The position numbers were made by a program, and so were the translations under genes. From NCBI RefSeq assembly GCF_030412785.1, contig NZ_CP125295.1, positions 186,001 through 250,000 of the forward strand: a stretch of 64,000 nucleotides of DNA, read 5' to 3'. Below are positions 35,648 through 43,959 of the stretch, piece after piece (position 1 is the first letter of the stretch; each line of letters opens with the position of its first letter). Under the pieces are notes generated by a model that was given only the letters and a program-made list of their open reading frames with translations, did not search any database and was not told where the DNA came from. The stretch is from Paraburkholderia sabiae (GTDB lineage: Bacteria; Pseudomonadota; Gammaproteobacteria; Burkholderiales; Burkholderiaceae).

Positions 35648-36562
35648 TCAATCCTGCAAGAGCGATACGACTTCATCGAGCGTCGGCGAATGCGCGCCCG
35701 AGTGGCGGCACGCGGCGGCGCCCGCCGCGAGCGAGAACGCCAGATGCTCTTCCCACTTGCGCTGCGGCGCCGTCATCAGACTGAACAGCAGACCGCCGAT
35801 CGACGCGTCGCCCGCACCGACCGTATCCGCGACAGCGACGCGCGGCGGCTTCGCTTCGACGACGCGCTCGCCGTCGATCAGCGTTGCCGTTTCCGAGCCG
35901 CGCGTGACGAGCACGATCGCCTTCGGATTCATCGCGCGCAGTTGAGCGAGGGCAGCCGCTTCGTCGTCGGTCTTGAACAGCATGCGCAGATCTTCGTCCG
36001 ATACCTTGATCAGATCCGCGAGCCCCGCCATCTGGCGCAGCGTCGGCTCGTAGCCTTGCGCCATCAGATTGCGGTAGTTCGGATCGAAGCTGATCTTCAC
36101 GCCGCGCGCGCGCAATTCGGCGGCGAGCTTCGCGAGCGTCGTGCCGAGCGGCTGCCGCACGAGGCTGATGCAGCCGAAATGCGCCCACTTCACATGCGAC
36201 GTCCAGCCTTCGGGCAGCTTCGACGGATCGAAGGCGAGGTCCGCGCTGTTGTCGCCCATGAAGAAGTACGCGGGCGGATGCGTCTGATGCACGACGGCCA
36301 ACAGCGGCGCGCGCTCGACGCGCTGCATGAAGCGCATGTCGAGACCGGCGGCTTCGCTGGCGTGCCACAGGTCGTCGGAGAAATTGTCGACGCCGAGCGA
36401 ACCGGCGCATGCCGTCGGCAGGCCGAGACGCGCGACCGCGCGCGCGACGTTCCAGCCCGCGCCGCCCGGCACCGACAGCCAGCTTGAAGGGCCCGTGCGG
36501 ACGAGATCGGTGAGGATGTCGCCGGCGGAAACGAAATCGGGAAATTCAGGGCTCGCGCTCAT
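35648..36562 (-). CDS. PfkB-family carbohydrate kinase (probable fructokinase)
   Basis: A 304-residue ribokinase/PfkB kinase. The sugar-binding GGAGWNVARAVARLG and the ATP/catalytic signature DTVGAGDASIGGL with the catalytic Asp are intact. I prefer the ATG at 36562, preceded by GGTGAG; a GTG at 36571 is also in frame. It is the last gene of the LacI/epimerase/kinase operon. Beside a mannose-isomerase-like enzyme, a fructokinase role (fructose to fructose 6-phosphate) is the simplest inference. Confidence 0.85.
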   Translation of the reverse strand: MSASPEFPDFVSAGDILTDLVRTGPSSWLSVPGGAGWNVARAVARLGLPTACAGSLGVDNFSDDLWHASEAAGLDMRFMQRVERAPLLAVVHQTHPPAYFFMGDNSADLAFDPSKLPEGWTSHVKWAHFGCISLVRQPLGTTLAKLAAELRARGVKISFDPNYRNLMAQGYEPTLRQMAGLADLIKVSDEDLRMLFKTDDEAAALAQLRAMNPKAIVLVTRGSETATLIDGERVVEAKPPRVAVADTVGAGDASIGGLLFSLMTAPQRKWEEHLAFSLAAGAAACRHSGAHSPTLDEVVSLLQD

Positions 36563-36580
36563 GATGCTCACCGTACAAGG

Positions 36581-37843
36581 TTATGCGGACGCGCTGGAAG
36601 TCTGCAGCGCATGGTGCAGCACTTCGTAGCAGGCGCCCATCGTGTGATAGTCGGTCTTGCCGGCCGGGCTCTTTTCGTCGCTGTACTTGCGGTTGTCGCA
36701 CGTGAGAATGCGATACCACGCGCCATAGCGATGATCGACGAAATGCGTCCAGCTGTAGCGCCAGATCTCGTCGTACCAGTCCCAGAAGCGCTCGTTGCCC
36801 GTGCGCTTGCCGAGCAGCGCGGCCGTCGCGAAGGTTTCTGCCTGGACCCAGAAGTATTTGTCGTGATCGCACACCGTGCGGTCCGGGCCGAAGCCGTAGT
36901 AGAGGCCGCCGTGATCGTGGTCCCATGCGTGCGTCATCGCGGCGTCGAACAGTTCGATTGCGCGCGGCAGCAGCCACGGCAGCGGACGATGACGTTCGAG
37001 AATCAGCAGCAGCTTCGCCCATTCCGTCTGATGGCCCGGCTGGAAACCCCACGGACGGAAGATGTTCGAGCTGTCTTCCTCGTTGTAGTGCCAGTCCACT
37101 GACCAATCCGCATGAAAGTGCTCCCACACGAGACCTTGCGACAGCTTTGCCTGACGCAGCGTGATGTTGCTCGCGACACGTTCGGCGCGGTCGAGATACA
37201 CCAGATGCCCCGTCGCTTCGTACGCGGTGAGCAGCGCTTCCGTCGTATGCATGTTCGCGTTCTGGCCGCGATACGAACTCACGCGCCAGTCGGCGGTGGC
37301 TTCGTCGGCGTAGAGGCCCGCTGCGGGGTCCCAGAAGCGGTGCTCCATCAGCTCGAACGTCGCGGCGATCATCGGCTTCGCTTCTTCGATGCCCGCCATC
37401 GCCGCGTGCGAATACGCGAGCAGCACGAAGGCGAGGCCGTAGCAGTGGCGCGTTGCGTCGAGCGTGCGCCGGTGGCCGTCGCGCCAGTCCACTTCCCAGT
37501 CGTAGCCCTGATGATGCGGATCCCAGTGACCGTCGCGCAGAAACTTCAGGCCGTGCTGCGCGTATTCCAGATGCTGCGGATCGCCGAACTGCCGGTACGC
37601 CATCGCGTAGTTGAACACGTAGCGGCAGCTGCTGACGAGGTGCCGCGTCGCGCGGTTGTAGATCGAGCCGTCGTCGCGGAAAAAGTGGAAGAAGCCGCCG
37701 CTCGGATCGAACACGTTCGGCGCATAAAAGCGCAGCGTGTCTTCGATGTGCGACAGCAGGAAAGCGCCGTCGCGGAAGCTCGCGACGGGCGGCGCCTTGT
37801 GATTGGCGGTGTTGTTCGGGAGAGTCGTGTCGGGTTGTTTCAT
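36581..37843 (-). CDS. AGE-family epimerase/isomerase (D-mannose isomerase-like)
   Basis: A 420-residue (alpha/alpha)6-barrel protein of the N-acylglucosamine 2-epimerase family. Conserved active-site strings are visible: RHLVSSCRYVFNYAMAYRQF, NANMHTTEALLTAYEATG, WEHFHADWSVDWHYNEED, and PWGFQPGHQTEWAKLLL with the catalytic His. The family includes mannose isomerase, sulfoquinovose isomerase and cellobiose epimerase. With the adjacent PfkB kinase, interconversion of mannose and fructose is plausible. The ATG overlaps the lacI-type stop (ATGA), so the two are coupled. Confidence 0.85.
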   Translation of the reverse strand: MKQPDTTLPNNTANHKAPPVASFRDGAFLLSHIEDTLRFYAPNVFDPSGGFFHFFRDDGSIYNRATRHLVSSCRYVFNYAMAYRQFGDPQHLEYAQHGLKFLRDGHWDPHHQGYDWEVDWRDGHRRTLDATRHCYGLAFVLLAYSHAAMAGIEEAKPMIAATFELMEHRFWDPAAGLYADEATADWRVSSYRGQNANMHTTEALLTAYEATGHLVYLDRAERVASNITLRQAKLSQGLVWEHFHADWSVDWHYNEEDSSNIFRPWGFQPGHQTEWAKLLLILERHRPLPWLLPRAIELFDAAMTHAWDHDHGGLYYGFGPDRTVCDHDKYFWVQAETFATAALLGKRTGNERFWDWYDEIWRYSWTHFVDHRYGAWYRILTCDNRKYSDEKSPAGKTDYHTMGACYEVLHHALQTSSASA

Positions 37844-38826
37844 GGCATGTTCACCGAGGTACTGGCACGGACAACGAGTTGGACCGGCACGCGAATGTCG
37901 AGTGCGGACGGCGTGTCGTCGAGCAGCAGTTCGACGCCGCGACGGCCGAGCGCTTCCTTGTCGACGGCGATCGTCGTGAGCGGCGGACGCGCGTGCGCGG
38001 CGGCGGGAATGTCGTCGAAACCGACGATCGCGATGTCTTCGGGCACACGCAAACCGCGTGCGAGGCACACGCGCAGCGCGGCGAGCGCGGCGAGGTCGTT
38101 GTAGGCGAAGACGGCGTCGGGGCGCGGGCCGGGGCGGTCGAGCAGTTGTTCCATCGCGAGCGCGGCCCCGGCGTCGGGATCGAGGCCGGCGTCGATCGTC
38201 AGTTCCAGCGACGGATCGAACAGCAGCCCGGCTTCGAAGAACGCGCGCCGGTAGCCGAGCGCGCGCTGCGCGATGCTGTAGTGCGCGAGCGAGCCGCCGA
38301 TGAACGCCACCCGCGTGCGCTTCTGCACGAACAGATGCTGCATCGCGAGCGCGGCGCCCGCCTGGTTGTCGAGGTTCACCGAGCGCAGATTCGGCGCCCA
38401 CAGGTCGATCAGCACGAGCGGGCGCTTCATCGCGGAGAGCGTCGCGAGCGTTTCGGGCTCGACGAAACCGGCGACGGCGATCGCGTCGGGCGCATGCAGG
38501 CGCATCTGTTGCACCACGTCTTCCGTCGGACCCGCCGTCAGCACGGACGGGACGATGCCGCGCTCGCGACATGCATCCTCGACGCCGTGCAGCACGTGCG
38601 AGAAGAACGGGCTGACAGCGAAGTTGTTGTGATGCCGATGCAGCAGGAATGTGAGCCGGCGAATGCGCGGGCGCAACTGGGCGGAGTCATAGCCGAGCCG
38701 GCGCGCGGTTTCGACGACGCGTTCGCGCGTCGATTCCGACAAGCCTGGCTGATTCTTCAGCGCGCGTGAGACGGTGCCGATCGACACGCTGGCCGCGCGG
38801 GCGACGTCGCGGATCGTTGTAGCCAT
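37840..38826 (-). CDS. LacI-family transcriptional regulator
   Basis: A 328-residue regulator with the N-terminal LacI helix-turn-helix (TIRDVARAASVSIGTVSRAL) and a periplasmic-binding-protein-like effector domain (about 60-328; NDLAALAALRVCLARGLRVP, IAIVGFDDIPAAAHARPPLT). It leads the sugar operon and probably represses it, responding to a sugar. A palindromic candidate operator lies about 145 bases upstream. It ends inside the start codon of the epimerase gene. Confidence 0.92.
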   Translation of the reverse strand: MATTIRDVARAASVSIGTVSRALKNQPGLSESTRERVVETARRLGYDSAQLRPRIRRLTFLLHRHHNNFAVSPFFSHVLHGVEDACRERGIVPSVLTAGPTEDVVQQMRLHAPDAIAVAGFVEPETLATLSAMKRPLVLIDLWAPNLRSVNLDNQAGAALAMQHLFVQKRTRVAFIGGSLAHYSIAQRALGYRRAFFEAGLLFDPSLELTIDAGLDPDAGAALAMEQLLDRPGPRPDAVFAYNDLAALAALRVCLARGLRVPEDIAIVGFDDIPAAAHARPPLTTIAVDKEALGRRGVELLLDDTPSALDIRVPVQLVVRASTSVNMP

Positions 38827-39162
38827 CGAAAAGACGGCGGCGCAAGCGAAGCGCCGCGGCGGAGTTCAGGTCCGGGTGATTGTATAGTAAAACGTCATCT
38901 GCAAACCCTTGTTCAGAGGCTTTAGATACGCGTAGATACCCGTATACAGGCGGGGTGAAGGCTTTCGGATAGTTTAGTAAAATTCACTAAACGATACGTG
39001 AAATGAATGGGTGCGCCTCGCCCGGACTCGCCTGGACTCGAGCGGATGAGCAAACTGAAAAAGGAAATGGAGCGCGCACAGTCACAAGGTGACCGTGCGG
39101 CGTGACAGGGAAATGTCGTCGCGTCGGACGATGGGTGAGGTGGGATTAAAGCGGCGCGCGGT
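38827..39162. other. Intergenic region upstream of the LacI-type operon
   Basis: No gene is supported in these 336 bases. The stretch holds the promoter of the leftward sugar operon, the palindrome at 38972-38992 and a related half-site-like TATAGTAAAACG near 38882-38894. A 19-codon rightward ORF (39046-39105) is not credible on present evidence. Confidence 0.6.
38972..38992. promoter_or_regulatory. Candidate LacI-family operator (7-bp arms, 7-bp spacer)
   Basis: GTTTAGT (38972-38978) and its exact complement ACTAAAC (38986-38992) form a 21-bp palindromic site in the upstream region of the lacI-type gene. The AT-rich core AAAATTC is unlike the classical CG-centred LacI sites, so the regulator assignment is an inference from position. 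Confidence 0.55.
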
Positions 39163-41001
39163 TCAGTCGACGGTTGCCATCGCGCGCCCTTGCAGCAGCG
39201 TCTGGCTCTCTTCGAATTCGACGGTCACGAGACCGGACGGCTCGCTCTTCGCGCGGCGTTTCGCGAGCGCCGCCACCGACGCGATGTCCTCGCTGCTGTA
39301 CGTAGTGTCGTCAACGTGCGGCCGCACCTGCACGCAGCCGATCGCCATCGTCACGAAACCGAAGAACGTCGGATTGCCGCGCCGGTCTTCGCCGTGGATA
39401 CCGCCTGCCAGCCGGTCGCCCGGCGCGTAAAAGCGCTGCGCTCCTTCGTTGAACACGTGAATCGCACGTTGCGCGCGCTCATGCCAGTCCTCGCTCTGGA
39501 ACAGAACCAGGAAATCGTCGCCGCCGACATGCCCGAGAAAATCGCGGGTCGGATCGCACACTTCGGCGAGCACATGCGCGGCGAATTTCAGCACTTCGTC
39601 GCCTTGCCAGTAGCCGTACTGGTCGTTGAACGGCTTGAAGTGATTCAGATCGACGTAGCACGCATAAAAGCCCGCTTCGTGACTGAGCAGCCGCGCGATG
39701 TGCGAGCTGATCGGAATGTTGCCCGGCAGGAAGGTCAGCGGATTCGCGTAGCGGGCTGCTTCGATGCGCACTTCCGTCACCGCGCGCACCAGGCTTTCGC
39801 CCGTGCCGAGGCCCACGTAGCGGCCATCCTCGGTGATGACGAAGCCGTCGGCGAGATAGCGCTGGTCGTCGCTCGCGAGCAGCTTGGCCATGTCTTCGAC
39901 CGTCATCGATTTTTCGATCACGACGGGCGACTCGTTCGCGAACAGCATGCACGGCCGCTTGCCGAACAGCTCGCGGTGATACGGCAGTGCGTAGCGGTCC
40001 ATGAATGCGCGGCGATTGATCAGCGCGACGGGCTCGTTTTCCTCGACGACGGCAACGGCGTGCAGGTTCGGCAGCCGGTTGAAGAGTTCGAGCACGTCGT
40101 TGTTGGTCGCGTTGCGCGGCAGCGCGGGCGCGTGCACGACCATCTTCGCCGACGCCATGCCGCCCGACGGCGAGGCGCTCACCGCGCGCGTCGCTTCCGG
40201 GAACACGGCGATATGGCCGGAGCGCAGCGCCTCGCGCGCGTCGTCGGCGAGCTTGCGCGGCGGGCGCGCACTCGGCTTGCCGAAGAAATAACCCTGTCCG
40301 CAGGCGATGCCCATGTCGCGCACCACGATCAGATCCGCTTCGTTTTCGATCCCCTCGGCGACGAGGCGCGCGCCGCTCGCGGCCGCGAAGTGCTGCATCG
40401 CCTTGACGGCTTCGAACTTGAGCGGATCGCTGGCGATGTCGTGAATGAAAAAGCGGTCGATCTTCACGACGTCGGGCTGCAGGCGCACCCACAGATTCAT
40501 GCTGGCGTTGGCCGTGCCGTAATCGTCGAGCGCGAACTGCGCGCCTGCCGCGCGCAGCACGGAGATGGCGGGCAGAAAACTGGCGACGTCGGGAATCGCG
40601 CTCTGCTCGGTCAGCTCGATCACGATGCGCTCGGCATCGACGCCCATGTTGCGCAACATCGTGAACGTGTCGTCGCGGTGATCGGCGAGCAGGCGGATCG
40701 CGCCTGCGCTGAAGTTCAGGAACAGCTTGCCGTCGTAACCGAGCTTCGCGAACGCCTCGATGCAGGTTTGCGCGGCCGCGCGCTCCAGCGCGATCACGCT
40801 GCCTTCGGCGGCCGCCTGCGCGAACAGCGCATATGGCGCCTCCTGCGCGGTGCCGGCCGGTCCGCGAATCAGTCCTTCGTAACCGAGAATGGCGCCGTCT
40901 TCGAAATCGACGATCGGCTGGAACACGGCGGACAGGTCACGCCGCGCGATCAGATCGACGATGCGCGGCGCTGCATTGAGGGAGGGCGAGCGTTGAGACA
41001 T
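39163..41001 (-). CDS. EAL-CBS-GGDEF cyclic-di-GMP signalling protein
   Basis: I start at the ATG at 41001 (612 residues). The EAL domain (about 15-255) has YEGLIRGP, LNFSAGAIR, IELTEQSA, FALDDYGTANASMNLW, VVKIDRFF, AEGIENE and CGQGYFFGKP, so phosphodiesterase residues seem kept although the DDFG loop is altered. A CBS-pair region (about 310-430) is followed by a GGDEF domain (about 440-595) whose signature reads GHVGGDDFLVLFQ, i.e. GGDDF. The protein is soluble. The cyclase half may be inactive or regulatory. Confidence 0.87.
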   Translation of the reverse strand: MSQRSPSLNAAPRIVDLIARRDLSAVFQPIVDFEDGAILGYEGLIRGPAGTAQEAPYALFAQAAAEGSVIALERAAAQTCIEAFAKLGYDGKLFLNFSAGAIRLLADHRDDTFTMLRNMGVDAERIVIELTEQSAIPDVASFLPAISVLRAAGAQFALDDYGTANASMNLWVRLQPDVVKIDRFFIHDIASDPLKFEAVKAMQHFAAASGARLVAEGIENEADLIVVRDMGIACGQGYFFGKPSARPPRKLADDAREALRSGHIAVFPEATRAVSASPSGGMASAKMVVHAPALPRNATNNDVLELFNRLPNLHAVAVVEENEPVALINRRAFMDRYALPYHRELFGKRPCMLFANESPVVIEKSMTVEDMAKLLASDDQRYLADGFVITEDGRYVGLGTGESLVRAVTEVRIEAARYANPLTFLPGNIPISSHIARLLSHEAGFYACYVDLNHFKPFNDQYGYWQGDEVLKFAAHVLAEVCDPTRDFLGHVGGDDFLVLFQSEDWHERAQRAIHVFNEGAQRFYAPGDRLAGGIHGEDRRGNPTFFGFVTMAIGCVQVRPHVDDTTYSSEDIASVAALAKRRAKSEPSGLVTVEFEESQTLLQGRAMATVD

Positions 41002-41200
41002 GACACACACGGCCGGAGCATTGGACCGACGGCTTATCGGCAGCAAAACGCAAGAATTAAGTGAATTTTTAGTGACGCGATGCACCTGTTTGGTGCGTCA
41101 CGGAAGCGTTTCCAATATCTGGAACGCATATCGGTGGGAGTGCGTTTGTCCTATGCCGTCGTGCCGAGGCGACAGCGAACGGTGGGCGCGCTGAAATAAC

Positions 41201-41225
41201 AAAAAAGCCGCCCGCAGGCGGCTTT
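41201..41225 (-). terminator. Rho-independent terminator for the symporter gene
   Basis: Stem GCCGCC (41207-41212) with GGCGGC (41217-41222), loop CGCA, and a run of six A on the left, which is a T run on the minus strand. It lies about 55 bases past the stop of the SBF-type symporter gene. Confidence 0.88.
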
Positions 41226-41280
41226 CCACGACATGCACTCAGGGAGAGCGCTTATGAATTCCGTTTCATTCGAAGCAGGC

Positions 41281-42303
41281 CTAGCGGCGCGCCACGGCGG
41301 CAGTCGCGCTTTTTTGCGCGGCGCGCTTCTCCGCGCTGACATCGCGAGCGCCCCAGCGTTGCGCGAGCGCCGCGCAGACCATCAGCTGGATCTGATGGAA
41401 CAGCATGAGCGGGAGCACGACGGCGCCCACCGCGTGCGTCGCGAAGATCACCTTCGCCATCGGCACGCCGGCAGCGAGACTTTTCTTCGAGCCGCAGAAG
41501 ATGATCGTGATCTGGTCGGCGCGGCTGAAGCCGAGACGCTTGCTGACGAAGATCGTCACGGTCAGCGCAAGCGCGAGCAGCACGGCGCACACCACCAGCA
41601 GGCCGCCGAGGGCGGCGAGCGGAATCTGATGCCAGAGGCCCTCGTTCACAGCCTCGCTGAACGCGCCGTAGACCACCAGCAGGATCGAGCCCTGGTCGAC
41701 GAACTTCAGCACGCCGCGGTTGCGCTCGATCCATCCGCCGATCATCGGCCGCAACAGCTGCCCGGCGACGAACGGCACGAGCAGTTGCAGCACGATGTTC
41801 CACACCGTATGCCACGCCGACCCGCCGCTCGCTGCCTGATTCGTGACGACCACGCTGACCAGCGCGGGCGTGATGAAGATGCCGAGCAGGCTGGACGCGG
41901 ACGCGCTGCATACGGCGGCGGGCACGTTGCCCTTCGCAATCGACGTGAACGCGATCGACGACTGAACCGTCGACGGCAGCGTGCAGAGGAACAGGATGCC
42001 GGCGTAGAGCGCAGGCGTCACGAGGGGCGAAAGAAGCGGTTTGAGTACGAGCCCGAGTATCGGAAAGAGCGCGAAGGTGCTTAGCAGCACGACGAGGTGC
42101 AGCCGCCAGTGCGTGGCGCCGGCGATGATCGCCTCGCGCGAGAGCTTGGCGCCGTGCAGAAAGAACAGCAGCCCGACCGCGACGTCCGTGACCCAGTTGA
42201 ACGCCTGCGCTGCTTGCCCGTGCACGGGCAGCAGGCTGGCGAAAATCACCGTGCCGATCAGGCACAGCGTGAAATTGTCTGGCAGGAGTTTCGGACGGGC
42301 CAT
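41281..42303 (-). CDS. Bile acid:sodium symporter (SBF-like) family membrane protein
   Basis: A 340-residue protein with about ten hydrophobic segments (LCLIGTVIFASLLPVHG, DVAVGLLFFLHGAKLSREAI, GILFLCTLPSTVQSSIAFTS). The family's substrate and Na+ region is seen in LPSTVQSSIAFTSIAKGN and SSLLGIFITPAL. It is of the YfeH/SBF-like branch, whose bacterial substrates are mostly unknown organic anions; bile acids are not implied. The gene is alone, with its own terminator. Confidence 0.88.
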   Translation of the reverse strand: MARPKLLPDNFTLCLIGTVIFASLLPVHGQAAQAFNWVTDVAVGLLFFLHGAKLSREAIIAGATHWRLHLVVLLSTFALFPILGLVLKPLLSPLVTPALYAGILFLCTLPSTVQSSIAFTSIAKGNVPAAVCSASASSLLGIFITPALVSVVVTNQAASGGSAWHTVWNIVLQLLVPFVAGQLLRPMIGGWIERNRGVLKFVDQGSILLVVYGAFSEAVNEGLWHQIPLAALGGLLVVCAVLLALALTVTIFVSKRLGFSRADQITIIFCGSKKSLAAGVPMAKVIFATHAVGAVVLPLMLFHQIQLMVCAALAQRWGARDVSAEKRAAQKSATAAVARR

Positions 42304-42858
42304 CTCTTAAATCTCGGTGCGGGTGAAGCGATCGCCTTGTTGCCGCCGGCGAGCGTACGCCAAAGGGCTATTGTCCGTGCAAAGCGATTGAAAAAGCAAA
42401 TTCATTTGCCGAATTGATTAATTACGTAAACGCATGAAAGCGACCGCGTTTTCGCCCATGTCGTGTCGTTGCGCCCGCATCCAGAAAGGCGCTTCCTGTG
42501 CTCGTCACGACCCACGTTTCAAGTATCGATCAGCCGCTCGAAAACCGCCTTCGAAGCCGCATTTTTTGCGCTACTGTTCATACGAATTCAGGTGTTCGAA
42601 CCACTCCGTTTCAGCGCTTTTTCGTTGTGGTCCGCAAGATCTTTGTGGCGAAAAAACGTCGCAGTAACAATGCGTTACAAGAGTGCCGCAGACCTAACAT
42701 ATTTTGGCTCGACACCCTCGGAGGCCGCCAATAAATTACTGTTCGAAGGCCGATGGGCTTCGCGCGCGCCAAAGCGTCATGCGTCGCGAGAGTCCCGAAA
42801 CCAGTCCAGCCGCAGCTCGAACGGCGGACTCTCAGGCGGGTCGTCGGGCAGGTGAAAC
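42304..42858. other. Intergenic region with no supported gene (555 bp)
   Basis: The region between the symporter start and the secreted protein gene is somewhat AT-richer than its surroundings. A rightward open frame (42463-42855) exists. Its last part from an ATG at 42670 (MRYKSAADLTYFGSTPSEA) looks slightly protein-like, but it has no ribosome site and ends Ser/Arg-rich, so I do not annotate it. Promoters for both flanking genes must lie here. Confidence 0.5.
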
Positions 42859-43410
42859 ATGGTGCTTGTAGGGCTGTCGAGGATCAAATGGTGGATGACG
42901 GGCGCGCTGGTCGTTGCGCTGACCTCGCTCGCCTATGCGAAGCCGTCGTTCGTTCAGCATGACGGACATGGTTTCTTCGGCGGCAGTGCAGGATTTCACG
43001 GTTCGTCGTTTGGCGGACCTGTGCATGGCAATCCCGTGCCGCGCGCGAATGTTTCGCGCGAAATGCCGCGCGGCATTCCGATGTCGGGTCACACTGGCCG
43101 CTATTCACGAAACGACGTGTCGAACACTCGCAGCGGCTACGGTGCGCAGCGCATGATGGTTCCCTCTGACGTTTATCGAAATCGTCCAGCGGCGCAATAC
43201 GTCGGCACGCAATACGCGGGCGCCATCACACCCGTCAGCACCGACTCGCACAACGCACCGCGTCCGCCTGCCAATGCGCAATCGGCGCACGTCGGCTCGA
43301 TTCGCGACGACGTCACGCGTTACAACGAAGAGCGTGGCGCATCGCGCCAGATTCCTCGTCCGCCGGGCGATTCTTCGCGACTTCCGTCTCCCTCGCCGTA
43401 CCGCAACTGA
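42859..43410 (+). CDS. Secreted Gly/Ser-rich protein of unknown function
   Basis: A 183-residue protein with a signal peptide (KWWMTGALVVALTSLAYAKP) and a mature part rich in Gly, Ser, Arg, Asn and Pro (FVQHDGHGFFGGSAGFHGSS, RPAAQYVGTQYAGAITPV). The mature chain looks disordered. CAGGTGAAAC before ATG is a fair ribosome site. No domain is recognised. It could be an envelope-associated or matrix protein. It is not obviously linked to the porin that follows after 549 bases. Confidence 0.6.
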   Translation: MVLVGLSRIKWWMTGALVVALTSLAYAKPSFVQHDGHGFFGGSAGFHGSSFGGPVHGNPVPRANVSREMPRGIPMSGHTGRYSRNDVSNTRSGYGAQRMMVPSDVYRNRPAAQYVGTQYAGAITPVSTDSHNAPRPPANAQSAHVGSIRDDVTRYNEERGASRQIPRPPGDSSRLPSPSPYRN

Positions 43411-43959
43411 TCGTTCGAATCTTCGGCTCACGCCGCGCTCGCTGTTCACGCGCTCGTCGCCGTCTTATGCCATCCAACTCGCGTTGAGTTCGGATCGGTC
43501 TCCTCTCAATCCGCCTCATCAACCTCTGCGGCCTCTGCACGCCTCGTCAAAATGCGGCCGTCTGATCTGACGTAAGCACGCCACACTTTTTTGAAATCGC
43601 TCGTCAGCGCGCGGCCTTTTGTCATCAAATCCCGTCTTTGTTGCGGCGGTGCATCAATCCTCGATTGATGTGCCTCGCGTCAAGCGCCGTCCTGTAAAAT
43701 CCGCGCCCTTCCAGGTGCGTGCGCAGATTTGCGGCGGTGCAAAAACAAGGTGCACCGGCAACGAGTATCAGGCTGAAAGTTCACCAAACTATTCAGACCC
43801 ATATACCCGCAATAAGCGCAGATATTTTTGTCCATAAAAATGGTCCGCAAAGATTTGTCCCAGCCCCCGATTGGCTCGACGATCAGACGGACAACAAGCA
43901 CGGATCCGGCGAGCGCCCCGCCGCACAGCCACACCTTTTTGACAAAGACAGGAGAACCC
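43411..43959. other. Long upstream region of the porin gene (549 bp)
   Basis: No gene is supported. The stretch contains the dyad at 43652-43670, a TGTAAAAT segment that could be a -10 element near 43691-43698, and an AT-rich leader (about 43790-43845) before the porin ribosome site. A long leader of this kind would fit regulation of a porin by small RNA or a response regulator, but this is not shown. Confidence 0.5.
43652..43670. promoter_or_regulatory. Palindromic site upstream of the porin gene
   Basis: CATCAATC (43652-43659) and its exact complement GATTGATG (43663-43670) are separated by CTC. The site is about 290 bases before the porin start and just upstream of a possible -10 element, a position that suits a regulator site. 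The regulator is unknown. Confidence 0.4.

Noticed and set aside
39046..39105. 19-codon ORF (MSKLKKEMERAQSQGDRAA) upstream of the sugar operon
   Set aside because: The charged helix-like peptide is attractive, but no SD is present and the length is too short to judge without conservation data.
42463..42855. 130-codon open frame before the secreted Gly/Ser-rich gene
   Set aside because: Composition is mixed and Ser/Arg-rich, there is no ribosome site, and it overlaps other equally open frames. Only its part from 42670 looks slightly protein-like.
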